A DNA stretch of 64,000 nt from Mortierella sp. BCC40632 (taxonomy: Eukaryota > Mortierellomycota > Mortierellomycetes > Mortierellales > Mortierellaceae). Positions within the stretch are counted from its first letter, which is position 1. Each line of letters begins with the position of its first letter. This document shows positions 23,472 to 36,834 of the stretch, one piece after another. Where the stretch lies: assembly GCA_011634665.1 (NCBI GenBank), contig WAEK01000011.1, positions 284,001 through 348,000 on the forward strand, written 5' to 3'. The position numbers and the translations under genes were made by a program. The notes under the pieces are model-generated. The model was not told the DNA's origin. It did not search any database and saw nothing but the letters and a program-made list of their open reading frames with translations.

Positions 23472-25763
23472 ATAGACCATACACTGCTTTTAGAAGAACA
23501 AAGACCCAACTTCTACCCCAACTGAGCTGATGATGATGAAGAACAATGCAACATGCACGGACTAAGTGGGGGTGGGCATCAAAAAGGCGGGCAGTTAGTT
23601 AAGTGAAGGAAGGGGGGAGGGGTCATCAGGTACGGAGTAGAGTAACGATAAGCTGGGATTAGACCCGGACCCATTTCAATGCTAGTCTATCTTTTGTACT
23701 CTTTCTCTGCTTTTATCCTGGGTCGCCAGTGAAGTTTAAGGCAGCGGACCTTTTGATAGATACATGCATGAGTGATTTGAATAGAACTGAGGGAAGAATG
23801 AGTAAGCCTAGCGCCAGAGGCAATTGAGCCTTTTAGCAGCCAGTCGAGTGTGTCTCGGATGAAAAAAGGTAAATTGGCGAGGAAAGGGATAAAGGAAGGA
23901 AAGAAAGGGGGGAATGAAAAAAAAAAAAGAGAGAGAGAAAAGATCGACAAACCAAAGAGAAAAGGGAGGGTAGGTGCGCTACATGTATTTCAAATGCATT
24001 GGATTGGGGTTGTGGGGTAGACGGCGGCTGATCCACATTCAGACTGGAGGACAGCTTACACAATACTCACACATACACAACTGGGAGCTAAATAACAAAG
24101 GTGCAAAAGTGCCACAGACACGCGCAAGTCGGGTGCTTGTGCGCCTCATTCGTTCTTCCTGGCGCTCGTGGTGGATCGACGCGGACAGGGCAGTAAAAGC
24201 ATTGGCCCGGATAGAGTCGGAAGAGCACTTGGGCTCTCGTACGACACTAGACGCGCGCTGATTGACTGGGCATGTCGAAGCGGACATGGATTCCTCTCTG
24301 TTACCCGACACAGTTAGCAAGTCAGCCAAGGCATTTGGATGGAGACAAGGGACAATGATGAACTAAACTCAAAGTCACCCACAATGTTTGGTATTGACAC
24401 TTGCAGTTTTTGTTGTTTTTTTTTTCTTGACAGGCAATGTTATGGATTTGTCTTTATTTCTTTATCTCTGGAGAGCAGACAAAGAGACGAAATGGGGACA
24501 CGCCAGAGAAGTTATGCGGAAAAAAAAAAGGCGAGAAGGGATGACAGAGTGGCCAGGGTCGGGTGTCATCATTGCCCGCGATGTTGGTCAAGGAAAAAAA
24601 AAAGAGGGCCCCATGCGACGAACGTTTCAGCCGCAAGGCTTTGAGTCTAGTCCAAAGTCAGTGGGACCCATATTGAAAGTGCGCGCCTGTCACCATTGTT
24701 GGTGGGAAGGAGTTTTCTCGGCGGGAGAGGAGAGAGGCTGAGAGAAAGAGAGAGAAAGAGAGAGAGAGAAAGAGAGAGAGAGAAGGAGAGAGAGAGGAAT
24801 GAAGAATGGTGTGGTCCAGACCTGGAAGGAGAGACACAGGGAGAGGAGAGGTTCAATTTGATTGTTTGTTCTCTCGTGTCCGAGTCAACACGGCTGTGTG
24901 TCTGTGGGCGAGTCAATGGGCGACGGTTGCTTCCGCAGGAAAGGAGTCTGCTTCTACTTTCGGGTCTACCCCACATTTGCCTCCTCTCGCTCCTCCTTTC
25001 CTTCTCTGTGGACAGCCAGCACTCACCCCGGCTGTCAGAGAGATCAGAGGTGCCGGTGCGACGTCGGAGATGAGAGTGAGGACGGGAGAGTGGGGGTTGG
25101 GGGCAAGAGGAACGGGGCGACCAAGGTGCCTTGTACCGTCGATAGTCTTTTGTCTCTTTCGTCTTTTATTTTTTTTCTTTCTCTCTCTCTCTTTCTCTCT
25201 CTCTCTCTTTTTTTATTTTTTTTATTTCCAAATCTCTTTTTGATCCCATCCCATCTGCATCTCCATCCCGTTGTCTCCGGTCGGTCGCCCTATTCGGATC
25301 CATCGTCTGATCGGTCCATCCCTTTCGTCGGAAGACGACGCCGCACCCCCTCCCCTAGCCCACCGCCTCGGGCTCGCCAGCCGTCCTGACTACATAACTC
25401 TTTATCCCCGGCCGCCTGGACCTACATGTGTTGACCCTTCTGCGGCAAGCGGTTTACCATTCGAACTCATATGTCGGCTCCTCTTCTTCTTTCTCCTCTC
25501 TCTCTCTCTCACTCACTCACTCTCTCTCTCTCTCTCTCTCTTTCCCAACTTACTCTTCCAGGCCCATCACTCACACCTGGCGATGGGTTGATTTTCATTA
25601 AATTCGCTATGCCCCACCTTCCACGCCACCTTCCTCCTGATCTCATCCCTCTTTCTTTTTCTTTTTTTTGTTTAATCCATTCCATTTTCGCCACCCCCTT
25701 CTGAGCAGGCCTATGGTAGATTTGATCCTCCTTCATTTGGATCCTCCATGACTTTGGACAACA
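23472..25763. other. Intergenic upstream of F-box gene
   Basis: A 2.3 kb gap with GA-rich tracts at about 24738-24797, CT-rich tracts at about 25178-25215 and 25494-25541, and short A/T runs. Many overlapping frames reflect the low-complexity composition. No gene is supported; the CT-rich 3' part probably belongs to the promoter and leader of the next gene. Confidence 0.6.
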
Positions 25764-28700
25764 ATGACCACACCACACCACCACCACCCCCCACCCCACC
25801 CCCCCCCCCCCTCCTCCAACCCCATCTTATCTCGACTAGAACCCGAGGGTGAGGCCAAAGTTGCTCGGACATACTCACTCGCGTCCGCACCGCTGCGCCT
25901 TCTCTCCCACTCTTTCCACTCCACAGCCAACTCACACCCAGGCCCTGGTCTTGACCCCGTCACTTCCAACACCGACCACCTTCATTGGCACTCGTCGCAC
26001 TCTACCCAACCCCAACACCTCGTCCCGCTGGATCATGACCAGCTCGTGCCCTCGTCTGCACCAACCTTTCCCACCAACCACCCACTGGCCTCACAGGTAA
26101 ATGCCCTGTCCGCCAATGCCCTCTCCGCCAAGCGAACAGCAGCTGACCGCTGCCCGTCTGCACACGACCTGGGTGACGACCTGATCCAACCTCGGTCCAA
26201 GCTACTCCGGTTCTCACCGCCCGTTGCCAACGAACATGATCGCCTCGAGCGGCAACGAAAGAAGATCGCTAGCCTAAAGAGATTTGAACAGTTGCTAATG
26301 CCCTACGACATCCGATACTCGATCTTTGGCCACCTGTCTCTGCAGGACATCTTCCACTGTCAATTGGTAAGAGAATATCCTTTCAATCTCGGTTGCTCTC
26401 CTGTGACTTGCCCGTCTTGGTGACCCTCAAAACGCGGGCGTTGTTTTTTTTTATACTCGCTCGCGTGTAAAAGAGGTTTAGGACGGATAGACAGTGCCTT
26501 TCCCCCCCTTTTATTTTATTTTATTTTATTTTTTTTTTGACTGCCCGCAGCGCAGATTGTCGTGCTTAATCTTTCGCATCTCTGGCTATCGCCCAAGCTA
26601 TCGCTGAGTTACCCGCATTTTCCTTGCCCAGAGGCCATCGGCTCCATCGAAGCTTCTTTTAGTTCTTTCGCCTTGCACTGCAGAACAGGGTTAGGAGAGA
26701 GAAAGAAAGAGAGAGAGAGAGAGAAAGAGAGAGAAGGAACACGAAGGATAAGAAAGAGGCCCTTTCTCTTCTGTCAGAAAAGCGGGGAAGCTCTCGCCCA
26801 GCACACATTCCCTTCCCTTCCCTCCTCCCTCACCATAGTCAGACTGAGCTTGTTTTACCCCGCATTTTGCCTTAAAAGAGGCGCGCACTGCAAGTTCGTT
26901 TTTCTTTCCTCTTCATCCCCGGCTCGTGTCACCCCTCTATCCCATCCTTGCCTTGGGTCATTTTAGTCCGTCCTGCTCGCACCACCTGCCTCCATTTATC
27001 CATGCCCGGGTCAAAAGAGTGTCTCCTGGGGATTTTTTTCTGTTATCGTATACTCTGGCCCGGCTACTTTATCCCAATTGAGTTGCCCTGTTGGCCTTGT
27101 TGGCCCTGGTGTTGTGTGCCGCGGGAGTAGGGTCATCTCGGGGACCCAGTCCAACTCTATCGCTCAATTCCACGCGATACACACACACTCTCTCTCTCTC
27201 ACGCATACTTTCACTCTCACAAAACTTTTCGCCTACCTTCCTTTCACTCGTGTTCTTGTGTCCCCATGGACCAACCTCTCCCGTCTCTACCTTCCCCTCA
27301 TTTCACTTTCCCCATTTATCTATCCTAGTCCATCGGTCGATTTTCTTAGCCTCGTATTTTTTTTTTTTTTTTTTTTTCACACCGGATGCTGACCAACTCG
27401 TACATGCTTTTTTTTTTTTTCACTTTCCCTCCTCCTCTCCCCGCTCTTTTTTCCCTATCACTGCATTGTCTCTCCGAATGTAGACATGCAAGCTGCTCTA
27501 CTGGGCTACGTCGGACCAATTCATCTGGAAGCGAATCGCGCTCGACCTGATCCAGGGCGAGTTCTACTTTGATATTCCGAGAACCCTTCCGTCCAATATC
27601 CCAAATTGGAAGTACTTTTGCAAGCGACATCTTCTCCGCCAACGAAACTGGCGGTTAGGTCAAGTTCAAAACGTGATCCAACTGGATGACGATTACAAGA
27701 AATTGACCACCCTTCAGATCATGTCCCCCTTTGTCCTTACGGGCTGTGACGACGGTCGAATCCACTTGTGGAATGTCCATACGCGTTCCCTTCTGCATCG
27801 GTTCCAGATCCAGGGTGAGATTACCTGGGTCGAGTACCTGCAGGACCAGGATATCGTTGCAGGACTGGGGTATGATATTGACAAGACACGATCCGAGATC
27901 CGACTCTTCTCTACTCAGACGGGGGAGCAGATTGGGTACTATACAGAAGATTTCTGGGACTTGGCCATTTGTGCGATCAACGATACCTACTTGGTAGCGT
28001 CCGATGGTGAGGGTCGATACACGACCTGGAATTGGAAAACAAGAACTAAAGTTAGCCAATTTCGAGTCGAGGACGAGGTAAAGAAACCACTCTCCCCTAC
28101 CTCCTCGCTTATTCTAAATGTTCTGCTGTTTTGTTTGTTATCAGAGTCCCCTTTAGTGAGCTGACATAAGTTTTTATTCTCTAATTTCTTTTCTTCATTC
28201 CTGCTGGTGGTGATGATGGGTGGGGGGTGCTCGTGAATAGACCTCAATTACAGAGGCTCTGTATCTGGTCCAAAATACCATTCTAGAACTCCACTACGAT
28301 GGTCTGATCCGGCTCTTTTCCATCACGGGTGAATGCTATGGTCGGTTCACACTCGATAAGATCCTACCCAACAATCAAATTTCGTTTTGTTGGCTCCATA
28401 ACGATTTCTCTATGGTTGTTTGGGAATCGAGCAATACTATGGCCCATATCCGGTTACCGCTCTTGCAAAAGAGTAAAGCCCAATCCTCCAAGGCTTCGCG
28501 CAATGACGACAGCAACGGTCATGATAACCATCCCAATACTGCTACTGTTGCTGCAGGCTTGGATCGTCCAATCAGTCAAGAAGAATGGGATTCTCAGGGG
28601 GCTGAGGTATTCTGGCGTCATCGGTTGACGCACAACTGTAACTTTGCAGCCATGGGTGGAGGACGATTCCAGTTGTTGTATGTTGAGATCTTTGAGAATC

Positions 28701-29276
28701 TCAAAGACCAAGTCCCTATCCGTGTCCTTTCTCTCAAGCCAAACCAACCCTCTGCCTCCCCTTCCTCTCCTTCCACCTCTACTTCGGTTCTGTCTTTGTC
28801 GACATTGTCGTTACCAAGGGCAGAGGATGCCGAGATGGTGTCTAATGAGATAAAACAGAGGGAAAAAGTTGAAGAAGGTGATGTGCAAGACTGCTGGCAG
28901 CATGGCAAATATGTTACGGCCCATAGCCAGAATCTTGGGTTAGAAAAAATTATCCAAGGCCTTCGGCCGTCTCGTATTGATTGTGATCCCGAGTACATTG
29001 TGGTAAGCTGCCCTTCCTCCCTTCCCCCCTTCTGCCTCTTCCTCCATCCATTTACAGGAAAGAAAGGGAAATTGAGCCTGTACAATGCTTAACAATTTTT
29101 TTCTCTCCTCCCCCCCCCAATTTTTTCTTCACCTTATTCATCACTTTTAGGTCGGGTTGGTTGAAGGTGGTGTACGCCTGTTACAATTTGCTCCGATGGA
29201 TGATGAGTTGCTTGAGCGAGACCTAAACAATGGTGAATTTGTTTCTACTGGCGTAGGTGGTGTCGGTGAAGGTTAG
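25764..29276 (+). CDS. F-box protein with WD40-like C-terminal region
   Basis: Exons 25764-26366, 27484-28077, 28241-29002 and 29151-29276 join in frame to 694 residues. The first 150 residues are Pro/His/Ser-rich and disordered. An F-box begins near residue 185 (LMPYDIRYSIFGHLSLQDIF) and continues after the first intron as LLYWATSDQFIWKRIALDL; F-box proteins bind Skp1 and recruit substrates to SCF ubiquitin ligases. A beta-propeller-like region follows with WD-type signatures such as LTGCDDGRIHLWN and VASDGEGRYTTWNW. A poorly conserved Ser-rich insert lies at about 535-570. Intron 1 is 1117 bases and splits the F-box. Another ATG at 25748, in a different frame and separated by C-runs, makes the exact start uncertain. 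The substrate is unknown. Confidence 0.8.
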
Positions 29277-29572
29277 AGACAATGATAGAATGTAGTAAAA
29301 GAGAGAAATGTATGCAGAAAAGAAAAGAAAAAAAAAAAAAAAAAAAACTAGTATTGAGAAGGGGAAATGGTGTAAAAGGGGCTGTATTACAAACTGTAGT
29401 GATTGGGGATATGCCAGTACATCGACGAGACATCCCCAGTTGTATCTCTTTTGACTGTTATTCTCCACCAAGTACGTATCAAAAGGAACGGAATAGCCTG
29501 TGCAAACACATATATATCTATTTATTTCTGGACTACTCATCTCTTGCATTAGGAAATGTAGATCATGAGATC

Positions 29573-31633
29573 TTAAGATTCAAATAAGAGATTCGAGCAG
29601 CGATCCGAGCTCTTGCCCGCTCTCAGGTCGCACACTGTCTCAGTTGGACAGTCAGTACCCTTAGCACATTTAGGAATAAGATGGGCAGACTTGCCATGAT
29701 AGCTCCAGAATTGCTGAAATGCATCATTGTTCTTTTCAAAGACGGTGGTCACATTGTGCCACCATGAGGCGCTCAAAGGCTGGTTGTCGGCGATGGGGAC
29801 ATAGGCTCCATATGCCTTACGAGCCGAATATTCGAGGTGCCAATTAGGAGTAGAACCAGTCGCATCCCAATCGGAAGCCTTGCTCAAATCAGCAATGTAG
29901 GTCTCCGAATCAAAAACGTTCCAACTTCCAGTGTCAACCTTGTAGACACGGTAACCAGGGTTGAGATTAGTGAAAGGAGTGACGGAAGGTCCAATCCAGG
30001 CGGTCGAAAGAGCACTCTGAGCTGTCTTGAGATCCGAACCATAAAAGAGTGCAAATTCATCGGTATGTGTATGACCAAAGAACTGTTCAGCAATAACATG
30101 AGGCGAGTATCGTTGAATGACCTGATAGTATAAAGCCGACCAGTTCTGGATACAGTCGGTTTGTGAAGGTCCTACATGACCGATGATCCAAACACGTTCG
30201 CCTGCATCCTCGGCCGCCTGTAATTGGTCCACCAGCCATTCGAGTTGTCCAAAAGGGTCATGGAGCGTAGTCCAATCTGCATAGAGATAAAAATTATTTC
30301 GATAGCAAAAGTTGGTGTTGAGTGAGAGGATCCGGAATCCTTTGCGGGGACTCACGTTATAGGCGCCATATTCACGAAGGAAATTGGTGGCGTGAGCAGG
30401 GAGCCATTTCTCCCAATCATCAGCCAGACTATTGTAAAGCCATGAGAGATTGGCATCCGAACGCTCTGTTGGGAATAGACTGGCAAGAAAAAACGGCCAT
30501 GGAGAATTTCGTTAGATATGAGCAACTAGCAAAGGGAAAAAAGAAAAAAAAAATAGTCAAGGCTATCCTTACTTGGTAGGCCCAGTCTCATGATTGCCAA
30601 TGGTCGGGTAAATGGTAGTGTTCAAGATGGCGGCCATGGTGTCGTATGATTCCTTCTCAATCGGAACAACCGTTGTCCTATCTTCTAACCAGATGTCATG
30701 AGGGGGAACATCGCCCGTGAGGATCGCCAAGGCCGGCTGGGCTACCTCATGAATATGACCCAATAAACTCTTGGCCAATTTCATTGGTGTGTCGCAACGA
30801 TAGTCACCCCATGAGGAGGCTGCTCGAGTTGGTGTTGAAGAGTTACTGCGGTGTCCATCAGTCTTGTAATTGCGACAACATGTCGGTTTGTTGCAAACGG
30901 CTTCTGATCCTGTAACATAGAGTGGGTCGTAGTGCCAGCTAAAACAAGCAATCATTGGATTAGTATCGACATGCAAAAGAATCTGAATACCGAGAGATTT
31001 CCGGTTTGCAAAGATATCCCACAGATGATTTCTCCTAGGACATACTCTGAAAGATGAAGGACATCAATCTGGTTTCCACTAGCCCGTGGGGCAACAGGAT
31101 TATGGGGTCGGCTCTTGGGGAATTGGACTTTCCCAGAAGTGACGGGAACAGGGCGACAGAGGCCAACAACTTGATAGCATAACGCTCTCGCATCACCATG
31201 TACTAGATCAGAAGCCTCCAAGGAATCTAGCATAACTGGTCCTTGTTGTTTAACTAAACCAAGGCACTAGGAAAGTTGAATCGATACAAAAAATGAGCTC
31301 TATGTCAGCATTGAAATAAAAGACCAAAGTGGCTACAAAGGAGGGATTCCAGGCGCTTACCACGTCCTTATCCGTCTTGAGCAGAGATGGGCAGATTTCA
31401 TTCATGGTCAAGAGGGCCAGCTTTCTGTTCAAACTAGAGAGGGCCTTGAAAGCGACAAGGCTCGCCATACAGGCGTTGCAGTTGCGCTGGGCGGCAGCAT
31501 TCAAGATTTTGGTTCGTAGATCCTGTTGCACAAGGTCGTCATTGCTGACAGCTTGAGTATCAACCGACACTGGATTGGAATAGGTCAAAGAGATGGCGAG
31601 GGTAGCTGCAAGAAGAACAGTGGAAGGGCGCAT
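29573..31633 (-). CDS. Secreted acid sphingomyelinase-like phosphodiesterase, copy 1
   Basis: Exons, minus strand: 31633-31361, 31266-31046, 30938-30573, 30479-29573; 588 residues in frame. A signal peptide (about 1-22) is followed by a saposin B-type domain with paired cysteines (CNAC, then ICPSLL and CLGL). The metallophosphatase core has all metal-site blocks: D-W-H in HLSDWHYD, GD in ILTGDVPPHD, GNHE, GHVGPS and GHTH. This is the architecture of acid sphingomyelinase, which hydrolyses sphingomyelin-type lipids to ceramide plus a phospho-headgroup outside the cell or in acidic compartments. The C-terminal Cys-rich part (DCPTETVCDLRAGKSSD) also matches the family. The fungal substrate may be another phospho-sphingolipid. 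It is the downstream member of a tandem pair with identical intron positions. Met31633 is chosen over 31645 because the paralog starts at the matching Met. Confidence 0.93.
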
Positions 31634-32074
31634 GATTGTAAGCACTCGTCCTCAAGAGGTGGTCGTGCTGTAACTACAGGGGATGTTTATGTGTATAGGA
31701 ATGGGAACGATGATGGGAAATGGGGATGGAAGAATAGGTGAAGCAAGATGTTTGGTTCTGTGGGACATAATTTCTTTTATAATGCAAGGGTCTAGGGCGA
31801 AACAGAGGCGCGTCTTAGCAATGCAAGACATGACCAAACCGTTGGAAAAAAAAAAAGGAGGTCAGTGCATTGCATATTCTGATCCTCAAAGGCTGCGAAT
31901 TTTCTATATGGCCCAAAGCGTTCATTAATGATCTATGCACATGTTTTGTTTTCCCTCCTTGACATCGAAGCATGCCTAGAGTTCCAAAAAGGTATATTTT
32001 ACATCTTCAGAGACACTCTCTTCTTTCTTTCTCTAAAAACTAAAGCGCTTTGTTGGTATATTAAACTATCTCTC
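31634..32074. other. Spacer between tandem sphingomyelinase genes, copy 1 promoter
   Basis: A 441-base gap. On the minus strand it carries the 3' region of copy 2 and the promoter of copy 1, including a TATA-like box. No additional gene is seen. Confidence 0.65.
31774..31781 (-). promoter_or_regulatory. Candidate TATA box of sphingomyelinase copy 1
   Basis: TATAAAAG on the minus strand, about 140 bases upstream of the start codon at 31633. Confidence 0.5.
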
Positions 32075-34285
32075 TTATGTGCTGTAGGTCAATCCACAGA
32101 GCTTCTTGTTCCATGGCTTCGGGTTATCACGCTTGTAAAGCGCATGCAATCCTGTAGGATCCGCGATTGGCTCCTCCTCCTCCTCATCGCTACGCTTCAC
32201 AGCAAACGAGATCTTTGAGCAAGTGTCTGAGCTCTTGCCTGCGCGCAAGTCGCACACAATCTCGGTAGGGCAAGCAGAACCCTGGGGACACTCGGGAATG
32301 CGCTTGGCAGACTTGCCACGGAAGGTCCAGTATTGCTGGAATGCTTCGTTGTTCTTTTCAAAGACCGAGGTAACATTGTGCCACCATGAAGCGCTCAAAG
32401 GCTGGTTGTCGGCGATGGGGACATAGGCTCCATATGCCTTGCGAGCCGAGTATTCAAGATGCCAATCGGGAGTCGAACCAGTCGCATCCCAATCGGAAGC
32501 CTTGCTCATATCAGCAATATAGGTCTCTGCATCAAAGACGTTCCAGCTTCCAGTGTCAACCTTGTAGACACGGTAACCAGGGTTGAGGTCGGTGTAAGGG
32601 GTGATGGAGGGTCCAATCCAGGCTGTAGAGATGGCACTCTGAGTGTTCTTCGTGTTCGAATTGTAATAAAGAGCAAACTCGTCATAGTGAGAGTGACCAA
32701 AGAACTGCTCAGCAATAACGTGAGGCGAGTAACGCTGGATGACTTGATAGTACAAAGCAGACCAGTTCTGGATACAGTCAGTCTGCGAAGGGCTAACGTG
32801 GGAGATGATCCAGACACGCTCGCCTGCGTCCTCAGCGGCTTGCAGTTGGCTAACCAACCACTTGATCTCGCCATTGGGATCATAGTCTGTGATCTTGCCA
32901 TACAAATGGAAGTTCATCGTGTAGCAAAAGTTATTGTTGAGCGAGATGATTCTGAATCCAGGAACGGGGCTAACCGTGTAGGCACCAAAGTTCTTGACCG
33001 AGTTGATCGCATCCGTGGGAAGCCAGCGGGACCAGTTATCCGCCATGCTGTCGTACAGCCATTGGATATCGCCACCAGAGTACTTGGTTGGGAAAAGGCT
33101 GTTTGAAGAGAAGCAATTGAGATGTGTCAGGATATTAGAAATCTTCAGATTTGATGTGAGTTGTTGCACAATCAAAGACCAGTTGATCGTCAATACTTAC
33201 TTGACGGGACCAGCCTCGTGGTTGCCAATAGTTGGGTAAACTGTAGATGGGAGACCCTCGGCCATCACATCGTACGCAAGCTTTTCCTGTGGCAAGGCCG
33301 TCTCCTTTGTCTGGATCCAGACATCGTGAGGAGGCACATCACCTGTCAAGATGGTAAAGTTGACATTGGCGACCTTGGGCACATGCTTCATCATGTCCAA
33401 GCCAAGCTTGAGTGGAGGATCACAGTTGTAGTCACCCCAGGACGAGGCAGCGCGAGTAGGCGTGACAGGGGAGTCTGCATACTTGCGGCAACACAATGGC
33501 TTGCTGCAAGCGGCCTCCGACCCGACAACGTAGTGCTCATCAACGTGCCAGCTATAGAAAGTGGAGAAGAAAAAGAAAAAGGAAAAAAAAGGGTTAATCC
33601 AAAGGGGTTCTCAGAGGATAGCCAGAGTCCAGGTCAACAAGAAAAGGGTTGTCTCTACTCCTCAAATCGTACTCTGAAAGGTGAAGAATGTCAATGGTCT
33701 TGCCACTATGTGCTGGTGCCGCGGCAACGGCGGGCTTTGCCTTGGGGAAGGCAAGCGAACCAGACATGACTGCAGGTACAGAGCAAACTCCCAGAACTTG
33801 GGCACAAATAAACGTGCCATCACCCTGGGTCAGACTGGCTTGCATCACAGCATTAATGACAGCTGGGCCTTGCAAAGCAATCAAACCCTCACACTGTGTT
33901 CCAAAAGAATCATATTAAGAGCAAACATCGAGGGAGTGAGTAAATAATAATAAGGAATGGTTTCATAAACACACAAAGAAAGAAAAGAACATACCACATC
34001 AGCATCAGCCAACTTGGAGGTCTTGCAAAGCGATGTGGCAGCGCTGAGGACCCAGTTCCTGTTGAGATAGCCAACACCCTTGGCTCCGGACAAGGCACTG
34101 ACACAGGCGCCGCATTTGAGCGAACTCAAGGCTTTGGTGAATAGAGGCTGGAGTTGATCCATCACCCAGTTTCTCTTTGCAAGGTTGACTGGGGTGGCAT
34201 CTCCTCGAGGGGAAATAGGGGCGGTGGGTGCTGCAATGACAGCGCTGGCAGCGGCCAGGGATAGGATGACAGAGGAAATGCGCAT
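32075..34285 (-). CDS. Secreted acid sphingomyelinase-like phosphodiesterase, copy 2
   Basis: Exons, minus strand: 34285-33995, 33893-33673, 33551-33201, 33098-32075; 628 residues in frame. A signal peptide (about 1-19) precedes a saposin-type domain (KCGACVSAL, CKTSK, CEGLIAL) and the metallophosphatase core: SDWH, ILTGDVPPHDVW, GNHEAGP, SHVSPSQTDC and FFGHSHYDEF. The last metal-site block reads GHSH rather than GHTH, a common variant. Introns fall at the same positions and phases as in copy 1, so the two genes arose by tandem duplication. Copy 2 carries an extra C-terminal tail of about 40 residues with an acidic DEEEEE run and several Lys/Trp, absent from copy 1. It lies 441 bases upstream of copy 1 in the same direction. 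Role: hydrolysis of sphingomyelin-like lipids outside the cell or in acidic compartments (family inference). Confidence 0.93.
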
Positions 34286-36834
34286 GGTGGAGAGTGAATG
34301 CTATGGAGGCTTGAGTTGGTGAGTGAATAGGAGGGAGACGGAACGAGCAGCTCGTGAGGAGGATGAGCTAGATATTAGAAGAGGTGGGAAGTGGAAGGGT
34401 CGATGACAAGGAGCAAAACAAGAGTCGGGGAGGCACTCTATTTAAGCGGAACCAGTTTTCGGTCCGGTGAACCTTCTGGAGTAGAGTCGATCGAAAACTC
34501 AACAGGGAAGTGTGTGGGTAGGGGATTTCGCCGGGGCAGATCCTTGAGGTTGACACCCTGTGGGGAGGAGGAGGCAAGGTTGGGGGGATATGGCATTGCC
34601 TATAGTTTGATGCAGGTACGTCCTATTGAGTACATGTTCAATGAGCAAACACGATGTGGAGCATTACAAGGAAAGCTTCTTCGTGGGTAGACTCTCTTTT
34701 TCTGCTCCTCTCGAGGCGTTTGTTACTGGAGTAAAGTGAAGCCATTGGGCAGAAAAAAAGAAGAGAGCCCCTGTATTCCTGCAGCTCATGGAAACAACGA
34801 ATATGCTCTTGTCTTCGACGTCCGTCCGCCCATTCATTCGGTCAAAAAGTACACTGCACTCGAACAAAAACAGCTTTTCACTCTTTTTCACACACTCCAG
34901 AATTCTGTCATACACTTGGTTAGACTACACATGCTGGTCTACATTGCGGCGCAAGTAGCGCGTTTATTACTCCTACAATGACCAGCCGGAGTACTTGCCG
35001 CTTTTAGCCTTTGGACTTTAGGGGCCGCCTTGATGCCTCAAAGAAGAAAAAAAGAAAAAGAAAAAGAAAAAAGCACTACTCGCGCCTGGCTCCGTCAATG
35101 TACTCGTGAGCCCTGGGGCCAAGGGTACCATTTTTCTTTTTTAAAAGGTACGTGCCTCTTGTAGAGCCGCCAACTGAGACCCATCATTCTCGACTGCAGC
35201 CGGGGTTGGCCAGGTACGCGCAGAACATGACCACATCCACAGCATCCGCATTTCTCCATGGGATATTGCTCTCACTCAAAGGTATTTTTACAGGCGCTTG
35301 TTGCACATGGCAGCAAAGTTTAGTCTACCTGGCTCTCTACCCACCCACCTCCCCCCCCCCACCTTCTGTGCATACCTGTTCGATGTATTTGTTGTCTGTT
35401 AGCCTTGTGATTCCCATAGCTACGATCAAAGTAGCGCCAAAAGGGCGACCGCAAGGCAGCGCCATTCGCCAGACACTACAGCCGCAAAACAGAGCATTCG
35501 GAGGAAAACGTGCCGATGAAAGGTGGTTAGGAATGTCTGTCTTCTTCCTGACTCATCAAGGCTGTTCCTTAGGGTGATCGAGCTCCATCGAGGTTGAATG
35601 TTACGAGTTCCCTAAAGGATAGCCAGCCGGGTGCTGGAACTATAGTAGAGGCAACCCCATTGCTTGTCCATCTGAAAGCTCCGACTCGCCCATTCTTTCT
35701 CCTCTTCTTTAGCTTGCTGTCAGGGTCAGGATCCTATTCCCCACGACTGTCGTCACTTGGGTGCTCACATGCAGATAGGAGAACACCTACCTTCCTGGGT
35801 TATCCTCCGTCCCTTCAAAAGCAGACTCCGCCCCGCCCCGCCCTTGCCCTTGCCCCTTGCCCCCCAATTCTGTCAGTTGCCGTGAAAACGTTCGCGGGAT
35901 GATTGGATCTCATTCAAGTTGTTGTCAGATCCAAGTCCATCCAAGCGTGCGGCAACAATTGGCCCTCCAAAGATTTTTTATTATTATCAAAAAAGGCGTT
36001 AAGAGGAACGCGTGCGCCCTGTGAATCTGATCCAAACGCTCAGTAAATGGCCTCGAGAAGCTAGGGCCTCATTTTTTCTGTTTTCCTTGTTTGGACACGC
36101 CTTTAGTCATGTCAATTACTATATTGGACTAAGGTAGGCGAGAGCCAAGTGTACATGTGCACTGGATCACTTCCAACTGCAGTCTAGCCTCGTCCCTGTT
36201 TATTGTTATGATTTTGAACAAATGGGTGTGAGGAATGTGGAGAGCGCTGGAAAACGCTCACACGGAACAAGGGTCAAATATCAAAATGTGAAGACCCTAT
36301 GACTAAACCTTGCCTAAACTTTTGCGTCTACTTGCTTGCACCTTGGACTATCACATGCGTGTTTATGTGAAAAAGGGAAAGTCGTGAGTCCAACAACATT
36401 CCAATGCAAGCATTTGGACGCCAACGATCGATGCAACGGAAATGTTTTATTGAATTGGGAAAGGAAAGGGACAGAGAAGGAAAGAGGGAGAGGGGGGTAA
36501 GGAAGGAAAGATGGGAAATATTTGAACAGCGAATGTTAGGTGCTCAAACTTTTGTGTTCGATTCTCGGTCAAATTCCTTTTCCGTATGGAGGGTGCAAGC
36601 CCCTGAGATCAATTTTCATTCGAGGATAGACAAACAATCGTGCACCCTTCATTCAAGTCATTCTACCAATAGTCTCCAAGTAAAGAGTGGTTGGTGATCA
36701 ATGGTTGAGAGCAAAAATAGGGCCTCGGGCGGCCTATCAGCTCAAAAAGAATTCCCCTCCATAGTCAACCCGATGATACTGTTGGCCAAATGCTTTACAT
36801 TTTTTTTTTTTTTTTTTTTTTTTTTGTTCTCGTC
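34286..36834. other. Intergenic, 2.5 kb, no gene seen
   Basis: Promoter region of sphingomyelinase copy 2 (a TTAAATA-like element on the minus strand near 34438-34445), followed by sequence with no recognisable coding segment. A short AAAAAG repeat lies near 35047-35071 and a 25-base T-run near 36800. Confidence 0.6.
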
